Part shown: positions 56,072 through 64,000 of the stretch, one piece after another
Layout of the letters: each line of letters starts with the position of its first letter
Position numbering within the stretch: position 1 is the first letter of the stretch
Source of the DNA: Lachnospiraceae bacterium
GTDB lineage: Bacteria; Bacillota; Clostridia; Lachnospirales; Lachnospiraceae
DNA length: 64,000 bases
Assembly (NCBI GenBank): GCA_030526405.1
Contig: JAUNCZ010000001.1
Coordinates: 62,001-126,000 of the forward strand
Direction: 5' to 3'
The notes under the pieces: model-generated
What the model was told of the DNA's origin: nothing
What the model saw: only the letters and a program-made list of their open reading frames with translations
Databases searched by the model: none
Position numbers and translations under genes: made by a program

Positions 56072-57046
56072 ATGAAAGATTTAGCAAAACTGATGGGCTT
56101 CAGCAAGGATACAAAGGTGGTGGATGCCACTCTCAGAGACGGCGGACTTGTGAACGATTTCTTCTTCCCGGAGGACTTTGCCCAGGCCCTTTACAGAGCG
56201 AATCTGAAGGCTGGTGTGGATTATATGGAGATGGGATACAAAGCCAGCAAGGATCTTTTTGACACAAGCAAGTTCGGTCCTTTAAAATTCTGTGAGGATG
56301 ATTATATCAGAAGCATTGTTGGCGATAACATGACAGATCTGAAGCTGGCAGTTATGGCAGATGTAGGACGCTGCAATTACAAGGAGGATATCCGTCCGAA
56401 GAACGAGAGTCCTATTGATATGATCCGTGTTGCTACTTATGTAAATACAATCCCTGCAGCTGTGGATATGATCGAGGATGCAGCCAATAAGGGCTATGAG
56501 ACCACCTGTAATATCATGGCAGTTTCCAGCGGACAGCAGGAAAATCACCGTGTGGCTCTGGAGGCTCTCTGCCAGACTCCTGTGGAGGTGCTTTACATTG
56601 TGGACAGCTACGGAGCTCTGTATCCGGAGCAGATCTGCCGTGTTGTGGATACCTTCATGGATGTGTGTACAAAATACGGAAAGAAAATCGGTATCCATGC
56701 ACACAATAATCAGCAGCTGGCCTTTGCCAATACCATTGAGGCGGTGGGCGATGGTGTAAGCTTCCTGGATGCCACCTACGCAGGAATGGGACGAGGAGCA
56801 GGCAACTGTTCCATGGAGCTTCTTCTGGGAATGCTTCGCAATCCGAAATACTACCAGTATCCTGTAATCGAGTTTGTGGAGAAGCATATGAATGCCTTAA
56901 AGCAGCAGGGTGTTGTGTGGGGTTATGACCTCCAGTACATGATGACAGGTATGCTGAATCAGCATCCGAGAACAGCCATTGCATTCACAAAAGAGGGAAG
57001 AGATGATTACTCTGAATTCTATAAAGAAGTAGTTGCACTGGATTGA
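56072..57046 (+). CDS. DRE-TIM metallolyase, aldolase of unknown substrate
   Basis: 324 residues. The start is ATG 56072 behind GATGAGGAGATATACAATA; an ATG at 56054 overlaps that site. The HMGL-like TIM barrel is seen from DATLRDGGLVND (the DRE motif reads LRDGG) and the metal-binding HAHNNQ near 206-211, with DATYAGMGRGAGNCSMELLL downstream. This is the family of 4-hydroxy-2-oxovalerate aldolases (MhpE), HMG-CoA lyase and isopropylmalate synthase, but the short C-terminal half and isolation from meta-cleavage genes argue against a catechol pathway. Monocistronic with its own promoter and terminator. Confidence 0.85.
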   Translation: MKDLAKLMGFSKDTKVVDATLRDGGLVNDFFFPEDFAQALYRANLKAGVDYMEMGYKASKDLFDTSKFGPLKFCEDDYIRSIVGDNMTDLKLAVMADVGRCNYKEDIRPKNESPIDMIRVATYVNTIPAAVDMIEDAANKGYETTCNIMAVSSGQQENHRVALEALCQTPVEVLYIVDSYGALYPEQICRVVDTFMDVCTKYGKKIGIHAHNNQQLAFANTIEAVGDGVSFLDATYAGMGRGAGNCSMELLLGMLRNPKYYQYPVIEFVEKHMNALKQQGVVWGYDLQYMMTGMLNQHPRTAIAFTKEGRDDYSEFYKEVVALD

Positions 57047-57140
57047 AGAGAGGGTTCGGAGGAGGAATTTCCGAACATAAAGGCAGTTTTTTCTGAACTG
57101 TAACAGGAAAAAACCGCTTTGGAAAGTAAACAGTTTTACC

Positions 57141-57188
57141 GGCAGGTGATCGTTGGCAGCCTTGTGCTGTGATCGCCTGCCTTTTTTT
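57141..57188 (+). terminator. Terminator of the aldolase gene
   Basis: GGCAGG (57141-57146) pairs with CCTGCC (57176-57181), extended by GATC/GATC with one mismatch around a loop, followed by seven T residues (57182-57188). Confidence 0.8.
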
Positions 57189-57189
57189 A

Positions 57190-57245
57190 CGCGAGCAACG
57201 AGCCAAAGTCCGTGCTTGCACGGGACCTTGGCGACTGCCGCGATA
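57190..57245. repeat. Hairpin element, possible dispersed repeat
   Basis: GCGAGCAACGAG is followed by GCCAAAGTCCGTGC and GCACGGGACCTTGGC, which pair around TT with one bulge, then GACTGCCGCG. A shortened match, GCAACGAATCAAAGTCCG, lies at 5336-5353. It has no T tail or protein-coding content and resembles REP-like palindromes. The 57047-57413 gap otherwise holds the aldolase terminator, the hrcA promoter and CIRCE. Confidence 0.5.
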
Positions 57246-57318
57246 ACTAGAGAAACTCGCAAAATGCGTTCTTAAGTTGTTGACAGGCTTCTGTATGGGA
57301 AAATCAGGAGGAAAGGTG

Positions 57319-57347
57319 TTGACAAAAGAGGGTGGTGGTGCTATCTT
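57319..57347 (+). promoter_or_regulatory. Heat-shock operon promoter
   Basis: TTGACA (57319-57324), 17 bases, TATCTT (57342-57347): a vegetative sigma-A promoter. CIRCE starts 14 bases after the -10 box, so HrcA binding would block initiation. Confidence 0.8.
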
Positions 57348-57360
57348 AAGAACGTAGATA

Positions 57361-57387
57361 TTAGCACTCCAGTCAAATGAGTGCTAA
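57361..57387 (+). promoter_or_regulatory. CIRCE operator (HrcA binding site)
   Basis: TTAGCACTC (57361-57369), nine bases, GAGTGCTAA (57379-57387), a perfect match to the consensus inverted repeat. It binds HrcA, encoded immediately downstream, giving autoregulated heat-shock control of hrcA-grpE-dnaK-dnaJ. Confidence 0.98.
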
Positions 57388-57413
57388 CAAACAAAAGGAA
57401 GGGAGGCAGATCC

Positions 57414-58526
57414 ATGGAACTGGACGGAAGAAAGAAAGTAATACTGAAAACCATTATTCAGAATTATCTGGAAACCGGTGAGCCGGTGGGATCAAGAACC
57501 ATTTCTAAATGTTCGGATCTGAAGCTTAGCTCTGCCACCATTCGAAATGAGATGTCAGATCTGGAGGAGATGGGCTACATCCTTCAGCCCCATACCTCAT
57601 CGGGAAGGATTCCTTCCGATAAGGGTTACAGGCTGTATGTGGATGAGCTGATCCGGGAGAAGGATAAGGAGGTAGCGGATATCAAGGAGCTGATGATTCA
57701 GAAAACGGATCGTCTGGAGCATGTGCTGAAGCATGTGGTGAAGGTTCTTGCATCCAATACCAATTATGCCACCATGATCACAGGTCCTACCTATCATCAG
57801 AATCGACTGAAATTCATCCAGCTTTCCAAGGTAAGCGAGAAACAGCTGCTGGCAGTGATCGTTACAGAGGGAAATCTCATGAAGAATCAGTTCATGGAGC
57901 TGGAGGAGCCAATCGATGATGAACAGCTTCTGAAGCTGAATCTTCTGCTGAATACACGTCTGAACGGACTGACCATCGGAGAGATCAATCTGGATATGAT
58001 CCGAAGTATGAAGCAGGAGGCGGGCATTCACAGCTCCGTTGTGGGAAGCGTTGTGGATGCAGTGGCAGAGGCCATTCAGCCAGATGAGGAGGACAGACCG
58101 GTGTACACCAGCGGTGCAACAAATATCTTCAAGTATCCGGAACTGGCAGATTCCTCAAAGGCAAGTGCGCTGATCAATGCACTGGAGGAGAAAAAAGAGC
58201 TGGTGGAGATCCTGAAGGAAAGCGGAATGAACGCGGAGGAAAATCCCGGCACCGGCATTCAGGTATACATCGGCAACGAATCGCCGATCCAGACATTGAA
58301 GGACTGCTCAGTGGTCACTGCAAGCTATGATCTGGGAGGCGGTCTGAAAGGTACCATCGGTATTCTGGGACCAAAGCGTATGGATTATGAGAATGTTGTG
58401 GATAATCTGAAGATGCTGAAGGTGCAGCTGGACAAGATCTTTGGCACAGGCAATGCAAAAAACGGACAGGACGTAAGCATTACGATCGATGCGATCACAC
58501 CGCCGAATCCTGATACGAAAGAATAG
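57414..58526 (+). CDS. hrcA: Heat-inducible transcription repressor HrcA
   Basis: 370 residues starting MELDGRKKVILKTIIQNYLE behind GGGAGGCAGATCC. An earlier ATG at 57381 lies within the CIRCE site and is not used. The N-terminal winged helix includes GEPVGSRTISKCSDLKLSSA (residues 22-41) and ATIRNEMSDLEEMGYI; a GAF-like domain and an inserted domain follow. HrcA needs GroE for folding and is the CIRCE repressor. Operon gaps: 24 bases to grpE. Confidence 0.97.
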   Translation: MELDGRKKVILKTIIQNYLETGEPVGSRTISKCSDLKLSSATIRNEMSDLEEMGYILQPHTSSGRIPSDKGYRLYVDELIREKDKEVADIKELMIQKTDRLEHVLKHVVKVLASNTNYATMITGPTYHQNRLKFIQLSKVSEKQLLAVIVTEGNLMKNQFMELEEPIDDEQLLKLNLLLNTRLNGLTIGEINLDMIRSMKQEAGIHSSVVGSVVDAVAEAIQPDEEDRPVYTSGATNIFKYPELADSSKASALINALEEKKELVEILKESGMNAEENPGTGIQVYIGNESPIQTLKDCSVVTASYDLGGGLKGTIGILGPKRMDYENVVDNLKMLKVQLDKIFGTGNAKNGQDVSITIDAITPPNPDTKE

Positions 58527-58550
58527 AAAAAACAGAAAGTGAGAGTATTT

Positions 58551-59183
58551 GTGACAGATATGGAAAATAAAGAGATGAATGTTCCGGAAACTGAAACAGA
58601 AGAAATCAATACAGAAGAAGTAACAGAGGAGGCTGCGGCAGCGGCTACTGAGGAATGCGAAGCAGAAGAACAGCAGGCAGAGGAGACAGCTGAGACTGAG
58701 GCTGAAGAGGAATCGGAGGAGAAAAAATCCTTCTTCCGCAAAAAAGAGAAAAAGGACAAAAAAGATGAGAAGATTGATGAACTGACAGATCGTCTCACAA
58801 GAACAATGGCCGAGTTTGACAACTTCCGCAAGCGTACCGAGAAGGAAAAAGCCACCATGTTCCAGTTTGGAGCAAAGGATGTGATCGAGAAGATCCTTCC
58901 CGTGGTGGACAACTTCGAGAGAGGACTGGCAACAGCTGATCCGGAGGATGCATTTGCAGAGGGTATGAATAAAATTTATAAACAGCTGATTACAGTGCTG
59001 ACAGACATGGGAGTTACTCCTATTGAGGCAGTTGGTCAGGAGTTTGATCCGAATCTTCACAATGCGGTGATGCATGTGGAGGATGAGGAAGCTGGTGAGA
59101 ACGTGGTAGTGGAGGAGTTCCAGAAGGGATATATGTATAAAGACACCATCGTTCGTCACAGTATGGTAAAGGTTGCAAACTGA
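58551..59183 (+). CDS. grpE: Nucleotide exchange factor GrpE
   Basis: 210 residues from GTG 58551, five bases after GTGAGAG; ATG 58560 is an alternative start. A disordered acidic N-terminus (about 60 residues rich in Glu/Thr/Ala) leads to the long coiled coil and the C-terminal beta domain (RTMAEFDNFRKRTEKEKATM, GVTPIEAVGQEFDPNLHNAV). GrpE releases ADP from DnaK. Confidence 0.95.
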   Translation: MTDMENKEMNVPETETEEINTEEVTEEAAAAATEECEAEEQQAEETAETEAEEESEEKKSFFRKKEKKDKKDEKIDELTDRLTRTMAEFDNFRKRTEKEKATMFQFGAKDVIEKILPVVDNFERGLATADPEDAFAEGMNKIYKQLITVLTDMGVTPIEAVGQEFDPNLHNAVMHVEDEEAGENVVVEEFQKGYMYKDTIVRHSMVKVAN

Positions 59184-59262
59184 AAGACAGTTTACAGATA
59201 AGTAAAGATAATACAGATCTCCGTCAGGAAGATCTGGTATACAGAATCAGGAGGATAAGATT

Positions 59263-61113
59263 ATGGGAAAAATCATCGGTATTGACCTTGGTACAACCAA
59301 TAGCTGTGTAGCAGTAATGGAGGGTGGAAAACCAACCGTTATCTCTAACGCAGAGGGAAGCAGAACCACACCATCTGTAGTGGCATTTACAAAAACAGGA
59401 GAGCGCCTTGTAGGTGAGCCTGCAAAACGTCAGGCAGTTACCAACGCTGACAAAACAATCTCTTCCATTAAGAGACATATGGGAACTGACTACAAAGTTA
59501 CCATTGATGACAAAAAATACTCTCCACAGGAGATTTCCGCTATGATTCTGCAGAAACTGAAAAGTGATGCAGAGAACTACCTGGGCGAGAAGGTTACAGA
59601 GGCAGTTATCACTGTTCCTGCATACTTCAACGATGCTCAGCGTCAGGCTACAAAGGATGCAGGACGTATTGCCGGTCTTGAGGTAAAACGTATCATCAAC
59701 GAGCCTACAGCAGCAGCTCTTGCTTACGGTCTTGACAACGAGGAAGAGCAGAAGATCATGGTATACGACCTGGGAGGCGGTACCTTCGATGTTTCCATCA
59801 TCGAGATCGGTGACGGAGTTATCGAGGTTCTTGCTACAGCAGGAAATAACAGACTGGGTGGAGATGACTTTGACGAGAAGATCGCTCAGTACATGCTGTC
59901 TGAGTTCAAGAAAATGGAGGGTGTAGACCTTTCCGGAGACAAGATGGCTATGCAGCGTATCAAAGAGGCTGCTGAGAAAGCGAAAAAAGAGCTGTCCAGC
60001 GCATCCACAACAAACATCAACCTTCCATTTATTACTGCAACAGCAGAGGGTCCAAAACACTTCGATATGAACCTGACAAAGGCAAAATTCGATGAGCTGA
60101 CACATGAGCTGGTTGAGCTGACAGCAGAGCCTGTTCGCAAAGCCCTCAGCGATGCAGGCATTGGTGCAGGCGAGCTTACAAAGGTTCTTCTGGTAGGTGG
60201 ATCCACACGTATCCCTGCAGTACAGGATAAAGTAAAACAGCTGACAGGCCATGAGCCAAGCAAAACTCTGAATCCGGATGAGTGCGTTGCACTGGGTGCA
60301 TCTGTACAGGGTGGAAAACTGGCAGGAGATGCAGGTGCAGGAGACATCCTTCTTCTGGATGTAACTCCTCTGACACTGTCCATCGAGACAATGGGAGGAA
60401 TTGCTACTCACCTGATCGAGAGAAATACAACTATCCCAACAAAGAAGAGCCAGATCTTCTCTACAGCAGCTGACAACCAGACTGCAGTAGATATCAACGT
60501 TGTTCAGGGTGAGCGTCAGTTCGCAAAAGACAACAAATCTCTGGGACAGTTCCGTCTGGATGGAATCCCACCAGCACGTCGTGGTGTTCCACAGATCGAG
60601 GTTACTTTCGATATCGATGCAAATGGTATCGTAAATGTTTCTGCTAAAGAGCTGGGAACAGGAAAAGAGCAGCACATCACCATCACTGCAGGCTCCAACA
60701 TGTCTGATGATGAGATCGAGAAGGCTGTAAAAGAGGCAGCTGAGTTTGAGGCTCAGGATAAGAAGAGAAAAGAAGCAGTAGATGCGAGAAATGATGCTGA
60801 CGCAGCAGTATTCCAGGTTGAGAAAGCTCTGGAAGAGGCAGGTGACAAGCTGGGTGACGCAGATAAGAGCGCAGTTGAGGCTGATCTTGCAGCACTGAAA
60901 GAGACAGTTGCAAAGGTTCAGATGGACAACATTACAGATGAGCAGGTTGCAGAGATGAAAGCCGGCCAGGAGAAACTGATGCAGAGTGCACAGGCACTGT
61001 TCACAAAGATGTATGAGAACATGCAGCAGGCACAGGGTGCAGCAGGTCCTGACATGGGCGGTGCAGCAGGTGCAGATGACGATGTTGTAGATGCTGATTA
61101 CAAAGAGGTTTAA
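59263..61113 (+). CDS. dnaK: Molecular chaperone DnaK
   Basis: 616 residues, Hsp70. The ATPase domain starts with [18 protein letters not shown], contains [17 protein letters not shown] and [13 protein letters not shown]; the linker [11 protein letters not shown] and substrate domain follow. The C-terminal tail is Gly/Ala/Asp-rich and ends [11 protein letters not shown]. It acts with GrpE and DnaJ and is CIRCE controlled. It lacks the 24-residue insert of Gram-negative forms, as usual in Firmicutes. Confidence 0.98.
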   Translation: MGKIIGIDLGTTNSCVAVMEGGKPTVISNAEGSRTTPSVVAFTKTGERLVGEPAKRQAVTNADKTISSIKRHMGTDYKVTIDDKKYSPQEISAMILQKLKSDAENYLGEKVTEAVITVPAYFNDAQRQATKDAGRIAGLEVKRIINEPTAAALAYGLDNEEEQKIMVYDLGGGTFDVSIIEIGDGVIEVLATAGNNRLGGDDFDEKIAQYMLSEFKKMEGVDLSGDKMAMQRIKEAAEKAKKELSSASTTNINLPFITATAEGPKHFDMNLTKAKFDELTHELVELTAEPVRKALSDAGIGAGELTKVLLVGGSTRIPAVQDKVKQLTGHEPSKTLNPDECVALGASVQGGKLAGDAGAGDILLLDVTPLTLSIETMGGIATHLIERNTTIPTKKSQIFSTAADNQTAVDINVVQGERQFAKDNKSLGQFRLDGIPPARRGVPQIEVTFDIDANGIVNVSAKELGTGKEQHITITAGSNMSDDEIEKAVKEAAEFEAQDKKRKEAVDARNDADAAVFQVEKALEEAGDKLGDADKSAVEADLAALKETVAKVQMDNITDEQVAEMKAGQEKLMQSAQALFTKMYENMQQAQGAAGPDMGGAAGADDDVVDADYKEV

Positions 61114-61157
61114 TCTTAAGTCTCGGATCGAATATAAACGAAACATGATTACTTGTT

Positions 61158-61184
61158 CAGGTCGGGGAATTTTTCTCCGACCTG
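61158..61184 (+). other. Hairpin between dnaK and dnaJ
   Basis: CAGGTCGG (61158-61165) pairs with CCGACCTG (61177-61184) around an A/T-rich loop, without a T tail, in the 107-base gap. It may reduce readthrough into dnaJ or protect dnaK mRNA. Confidence 0.5.
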
Positions 61185-61220
61185 TACGAGCGTTAAAGAA
61201 AAAGTTGGTAGGAAACAGAG

Positions 61221-62411
61221 ATGGCAGATAAAAGAGATTACTATGAAGTCCTGGGCGTGGACAGGAATGCAGATGATGCGGCCCTGAAAAAGGCATACCG
61301 CAAACTTGCTAAAAAATATCATCCGGACACAAACCCGGGAAATGCAGAGGCAGAAGCAAAATTTAAAGAGGCAACAGAGGCATACGGAATCCTCAGTGAT
61401 CCTCAGAAACGTCAGCAGTACGATCAGTTCGGACATGCAGCCTTCGAGCAGGGCGGAGCCGGTGGATACGGCGGCGGTTTTGAGGGATTTGATTTTGGAG
61501 ATATTTTCGGAGATATCTTCGGAGGCGGAGGCTTCGGCGGTTTTGGAGGCTTTGGTGGCGGAAGATCCAACAACGGACCTCAGAGAGGTGCAAATCTCCG
61601 TGCGATCCTGCATCTTTCCTTTGAGGAGGCTGTTTTCGGCTGCGAGAGAGAGCTGGAGCTGAACCTGAAGGACAGCTGTACCATCTGCGGAGGTACAGGA
61701 GCAAAACCGGGAACAAAACCGGAGACCTGTTCCAAGTGCCACGGTTCCGGTCAGGTAACCGTTACACAGCAGACCATGTTCGGAATGATGCGCAATGTGA
61801 CCACCTGTCCTGACTGCGGCGGTTCTGGAAAGATCATCAAGGAAAAATGTACCAGCTGCAGCGGAAGCGGTTATACCTCCAGTCGCAAGAAAATCAAGGT
61901 TACCATTCCTGCTGGAATCGACGACGGACAGAGCGTACGTATCCGTGAGAAGGGTGAACCGGGTATCAACGGCGGACCAAGGGGAGACCTGCTGGTGCAG
62001 GTTTCTGTGGCACCACATCCATTCCTGCAGCGCGATGACAGAAATATCTACTCCACAGCGCCTATTACCTTTGCACAGGCTGCTCTTGGAGGTGATATCC
62101 GTATCACAACTGTGGATGGCGATGTGCTCTACACAGTGAAACCGGGAACCCAGACAGATACAAGAATCCGTCTGAAGGGAAAAGGTGTTCCTTCCCTGAG
62201 AAATGCAAACATCCGCGGTGACCATTATGTTACTCTGATCATTCAGACTCCTACAGGACTGAATGAGGAGGCAAAGGAGGCTCTGAGAGCCTTTGATGCA
62301 GCCTGTGGCAATACAGCCGGTGCAGAGGAGCATGGCGAAGAAAAGCATACAAAGAAGAAAAAATCCTTTGTGGAGAAGGCAAAGGAATTCTTCGAGGGTG
62401 AGGAAGAGTAA
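61221..62411 (+). CDS. dnaJ: Chaperone DnaJ
   Basis: 396 residues, type I J-protein. J domain 1-70 with HPD near 34-36, Gly/Phe-rich region (about 75-118), and a zinc domain with four repeats: [24 protein letters not shown] and CTSCSGSG. The substrate domains follow. It is intact and lies last in the hrcA operon. Start ATG 61221; the site GGAAACAGAG is moderate. Confidence 0.97.
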   Translation: MADKRDYYEVLGVDRNADDAALKKAYRKLAKKYHPDTNPGNAEAEAKFKEATEAYGILSDPQKRQQYDQFGHAAFEQGGAGGYGGGFEGFDFGDIFGDIFGGGGFGGFGGFGGGRSNNGPQRGANLRAILHLSFEEAVFGCERELELNLKDSCTICGGTGAKPGTKPETCSKCHGSGQVTVTQQTMFGMMRNVTTCPDCGGSGKIIKEKCTSCSGSGYTSSRKKIKVTIPAGIDDGQSVRIREKGEPGINGGPRGDLLVQVSVAPHPFLQRDDRNIYSTAPITFAQAALGGDIRITTVDGDVLYTVKPGTQTDTRIRLKGKGVPSLRNANIRGDHYVTLIIQTPTGLNEEAKEALRAFDAACGNTAGAEEHGEEKHTKKKKSFVEKAKEFFEGEEE

Positions 62412-62494
62412 GTATTCAGGAAGAAACAGCGGATGTGAATGTCCGTTTTACAACCCTTTTCCGGGTAACAGAATATTTGGAAACCGATGACATG

Positions 62495-62533
62495 GGAGAT
62501 GAGTCAGAAGCAGTTCTGATTCATCTCCTTTTT
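62495..62533 (+). terminator. Terminator of the heat-shock operon
   Basis: GGAGATGAGTCAGAA (62495-62509) pairs with TTCTGATTCATCTCC (62514-62528), one mismatch, loop GCAG, followed by TTTTT. Confidence 0.9.
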
Positions 62534-62541
62534 CTACCCTG

Positions 62542-62570
62542 TTGATTTCCCCTGAATTCTATTGTATGAT
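62542..62570 (+). promoter_or_regulatory. Promoter of prmA-rsmE
   Basis: TTGATT (62542-62547), 17 bases, TATGAT (62565-62570). The leader to prmA is about 110 nucleotides. Confidence 0.65.
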
Positions 62571-62685
62571 AACTTGATGTAATATGGAGATAGTATGGAA
62601 TACTGTCACTGTCTCCTTTCACAGGAACTTACAGAAATTTGTATTGAAACTGATAACAGACACATAGAGAAATGAGGACAGATCT

Positions 62686-63636
62686 ATGAAATGGAATAAA
62701 TACACATTAAAAACCCTGACTGAGGCTGAGGACATTGTGATCGCTACTCTGGCAGAGGTTGGCATTCAGGGAGTTGAGATTGAGGACAAGCAGCCTCTGA
62801 CCCAGGAGGATAAGGAGCAGATGTTCGTGGATATCCTTCCTGTAATGGGAGAGGATGACGGAATCGCATATCTGAGCTTTTATCTGGAGCCGGAGGAGGA
62901 CAATGAAGGAATCCTTGCCAGAGCAAAGGAGGAGCTTGAGGCACTCAGAAGCTTTATGGATATCGGAGAGGCCACCATCACCGCCTCTGAGACAGAGGAT
63001 AAGGACTGGATCAATAACTGGAAACAGTATTTCAAACAGTTTTATGTGGATGATATCCTGATCATCCCTTCCTGGGAGGAAGTGAAGGAGGAGGACAAGG
63101 ATAAACTGATTATCCATATTGATCCGGGTACAGCCTTCGGAACAGGAATGCATGAGACAACACAGCTTTGCATCCGCCAGCTGAGAAAGCATGTAAAACC
63201 GGGAGATGAGGTGCTGGATGTGGGAACAGGAAGCGGAATTCTTTCCATTCTTGCCCTGAAATTCGGTGCAGGTCATGCCCTGGGAACAGATCTGGATCCA
63301 TGTGCAGTTCCTGCAGTGGAGGAGAACAAAGAGGTGAATGATATTCCGAAGGAAGCCTTTGATATGCTTATCGGAAATATCATTGACGACAAGGCAGTGC
63401 AGGATCGTGCCGGATATGAAAAATACGACATTGTGGCAGCAAACATCCTTGCAGATGTACTGATTCCTCTGACTCCTGTTATTGTAAACCAGATGAAGCC
63501 GGGAGCAGTTTATATTACCTCCGGAATCCTGGATGTGAAGGAAGAGGTGGTGAAGGAGGCGGTGGAGGCTGCCGGCCTTACTGTCCTTGAGATCACACAC
63601 CAGGGTGAGTGGGTATCCATTACTGCACAGAAATAA
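62686..63636 (+). CDS. prmA: Ribosomal protein L11 methyltransferase
   Basis: 316 residues. PrmA trimethylates lysines of L11. The N-terminal targeting domain is followed by the methyltransferase with IDPGTAFGTGMHETT, VLDVGTGSGILSI (SAM motif I) and NILADVLIPL. It commonly lies after dnaJ in Firmicutes and is paired with rsmE 26 bases downstream. Confidence 0.95.
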   Translation: MKWNKYTLKTLTEAEDIVIATLAEVGIQGVEIEDKQPLTQEDKEQMFVDILPVMGEDDGIAYLSFYLEPEEDNEGILARAKEELEALRSFMDIGEATITASETEDKDWINNWKQYFKQFYVDDILIIPSWEEVKEEDKDKLIIHIDPGTAFGTGMHETTQLCIRQLRKHVKPGDEVLDVGTGSGILSILALKFGAGHALGTDLDPCAVPAVEENKEVNDIPKEAFDMLIGNIIDDKAVQDRAGYEKYDIVAANILADVLIPLTPVIVNQMKPGAVYITSGILDVKEEVVKEAVEAAGLTVLEITHQGEWVSITAQK

Positions 63637-63662
63637 GGAAGAGACATAAGAAGGAATACAAG

Positions 63663-64000
63663 ATGTATCGTTTTTTTGTAAATGCAGACCAGATCCAGGA
63701 GGGAAGAATCCGGATCCTGGGTGAAGATGTGAACCATATCCGCAGTGTTCTCCGGATGCGTCCGGGAGAGGAAATCCTTATCAGCAGCGGGGATGAGTGG
63801 GAGTATACCTGCCGGATCAGCCAGCTGACTCCGGAGGAGGTAACAGCAGAGATCCTGGATGCCCAGAAGCCGGGAAAGGAGCTGGCCTCCCGCATCTGTC
63901 TGTTTCAGTGTCTTCCAAAGGGAGACAAGATGGAGCTGATCATCCAGAAGGCAGTGGAGCTGGGAGCCCGGGAGATTATTCCCGTATCCTCCAAACGCTG
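63663..64000 (+). CDS. rsmE: 16S rRNA m3U1498 methyltransferase RsmE, 5' part
   Basis: The frame starts at ATG 63663 (MYRFFVNADQI) behind AGAAGGAATACAAG and is cut by the window end after 112 codons. The N-terminal PUA-like domain includes HIRSVLRMRPGEEI; the SPOUT domain has begun, with LPKGDKMELIIQKAVELGA. RsmE methylates U1498 of 16S rRNA. It follows prmA in the usual order. Confidence 0.95.
   Translation, partial: MYRFFVNADQIQEGRIRILGEDVNHIRSVLRMRPGEEILISSGDEWEYTCRISQLTPEEVTAEILDAQKPGKELASRICLFQCLPKGDKMELIIQKAVELGAREIIPVSSKR

Noticed and set aside
57381..57413. Upstream start codon for hrcA
   Set aside because: It lies within the CIRCE operator, has no ribosome site, and would add residues not seen in the family.
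58539..58550. GTG at 58539 as grpE start
   Set aside because: It coincides with the likely ribosome binding sequence GTGAGAG used by GTG 58551.
59224..61296. Minus-strand open frame of 690 codons opposite dnaK
   Set aside because: It has Cys/Leu/Ser-rich composition with no family motif and no ribosome site; it is a by-product of dnaK codon use.
1..64000. CRISPR arrays, tRNA or rRNA genes, insertion sequences, prophage
   Set aside because: No regularly spaced repeats, cloverleaf-like stretches, rRNA sequence, transposase or phage proteins were seen on either strand.

Overview
The window reads as a chromosome segment from a low-to-moderate GC Gram-positive anaerobe of the class Clostridia, most likely a gut Lachnospiraceae. 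The pointers are strong AGGAGG ribosome binding sites, TTGACA/TATAAT promoters with 17-base spacers, zinc-type S14, HPr kinase, EpsC-type serine acetyltransferase, an Asp23-nusB-xseAB-ispA-dxs-tlyA-nadK-argR-recN cluster, a CIRCE-controlled hrcA-grpE-dnaK-dnaJ operon, and the small Clostridial families DUF1858 and DUF5685. The genus cannot be fixed by reading alone. There are no rRNA, tRNA, CRISPR, insertion-sequence or prophage features; this is core chromosome with a few unusual items.

Layout. 1-5193: end of dnaB, a 56-residue two-cluster ferredoxin on the minus strand, a DUF1858 protein, then two paralogous membrane proteins that look like type I (SipW-like) signal peptidases without catalytic residues, flanking a minus-strand GNAT acetyltransferase. 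5194-18622: a structured leader and the S10-spc ribosomal protein operon (rpsJ to rplO), secY, adk, map, a KOW-domain protein and infA; it stops after infA, without the usual rpmJ-rpsM-rpsK-rpsD-rpoA-rplQ. 18683-25592: inositol monophosphatase and serine acetyltransferase; a sugar ABC ATPase/permease pair with a long multi-hairpin leader and no binding protein; KtrB/KtrA potassium uptake. 25642-34194: a small membrane protein, then a tight run of zinc-ribbon membrane protein, frameshifted DUF5685 gene, J-domain protein with a cysteine-rich tail, unknown protein, FtsH, UvrC, HPr kinase and cyclophilin. 34374-40845: class A penicillin-binding protein (minus), YigZ-type protein, tsaE-tsaB-rimI, a small membrane protein and an alpha/beta hydrolase whose nucleophile serine is glycine. 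41037-44993: one 1318-residue reading frame that fuses 4-alpha-glucanotransferase (MalQ) to glycogen phosphorylase (GlgP). 45084-55956: prfC, Asp23 protein, nusB and the xseA-to-recN isoprenoid/DNA-repair cluster. 56072-64000: a DRE-TIM aldolase of unknown substrate, the heat-shock operon behind CIRCE, prmA and the start of rsmE.

How it fits together: most genes serve translation, protein folding/export and cell-envelope growth. The items most worth follow-up are the MalQ-GlgP fusion, the catalytically dead signal-peptidase-like pair, the structured leader of the orphan ABC pair, the J-domain/FtsH gene block with its one-base frameshift, the hydrolase lacking its serine, and several palindromes placed on promoters.
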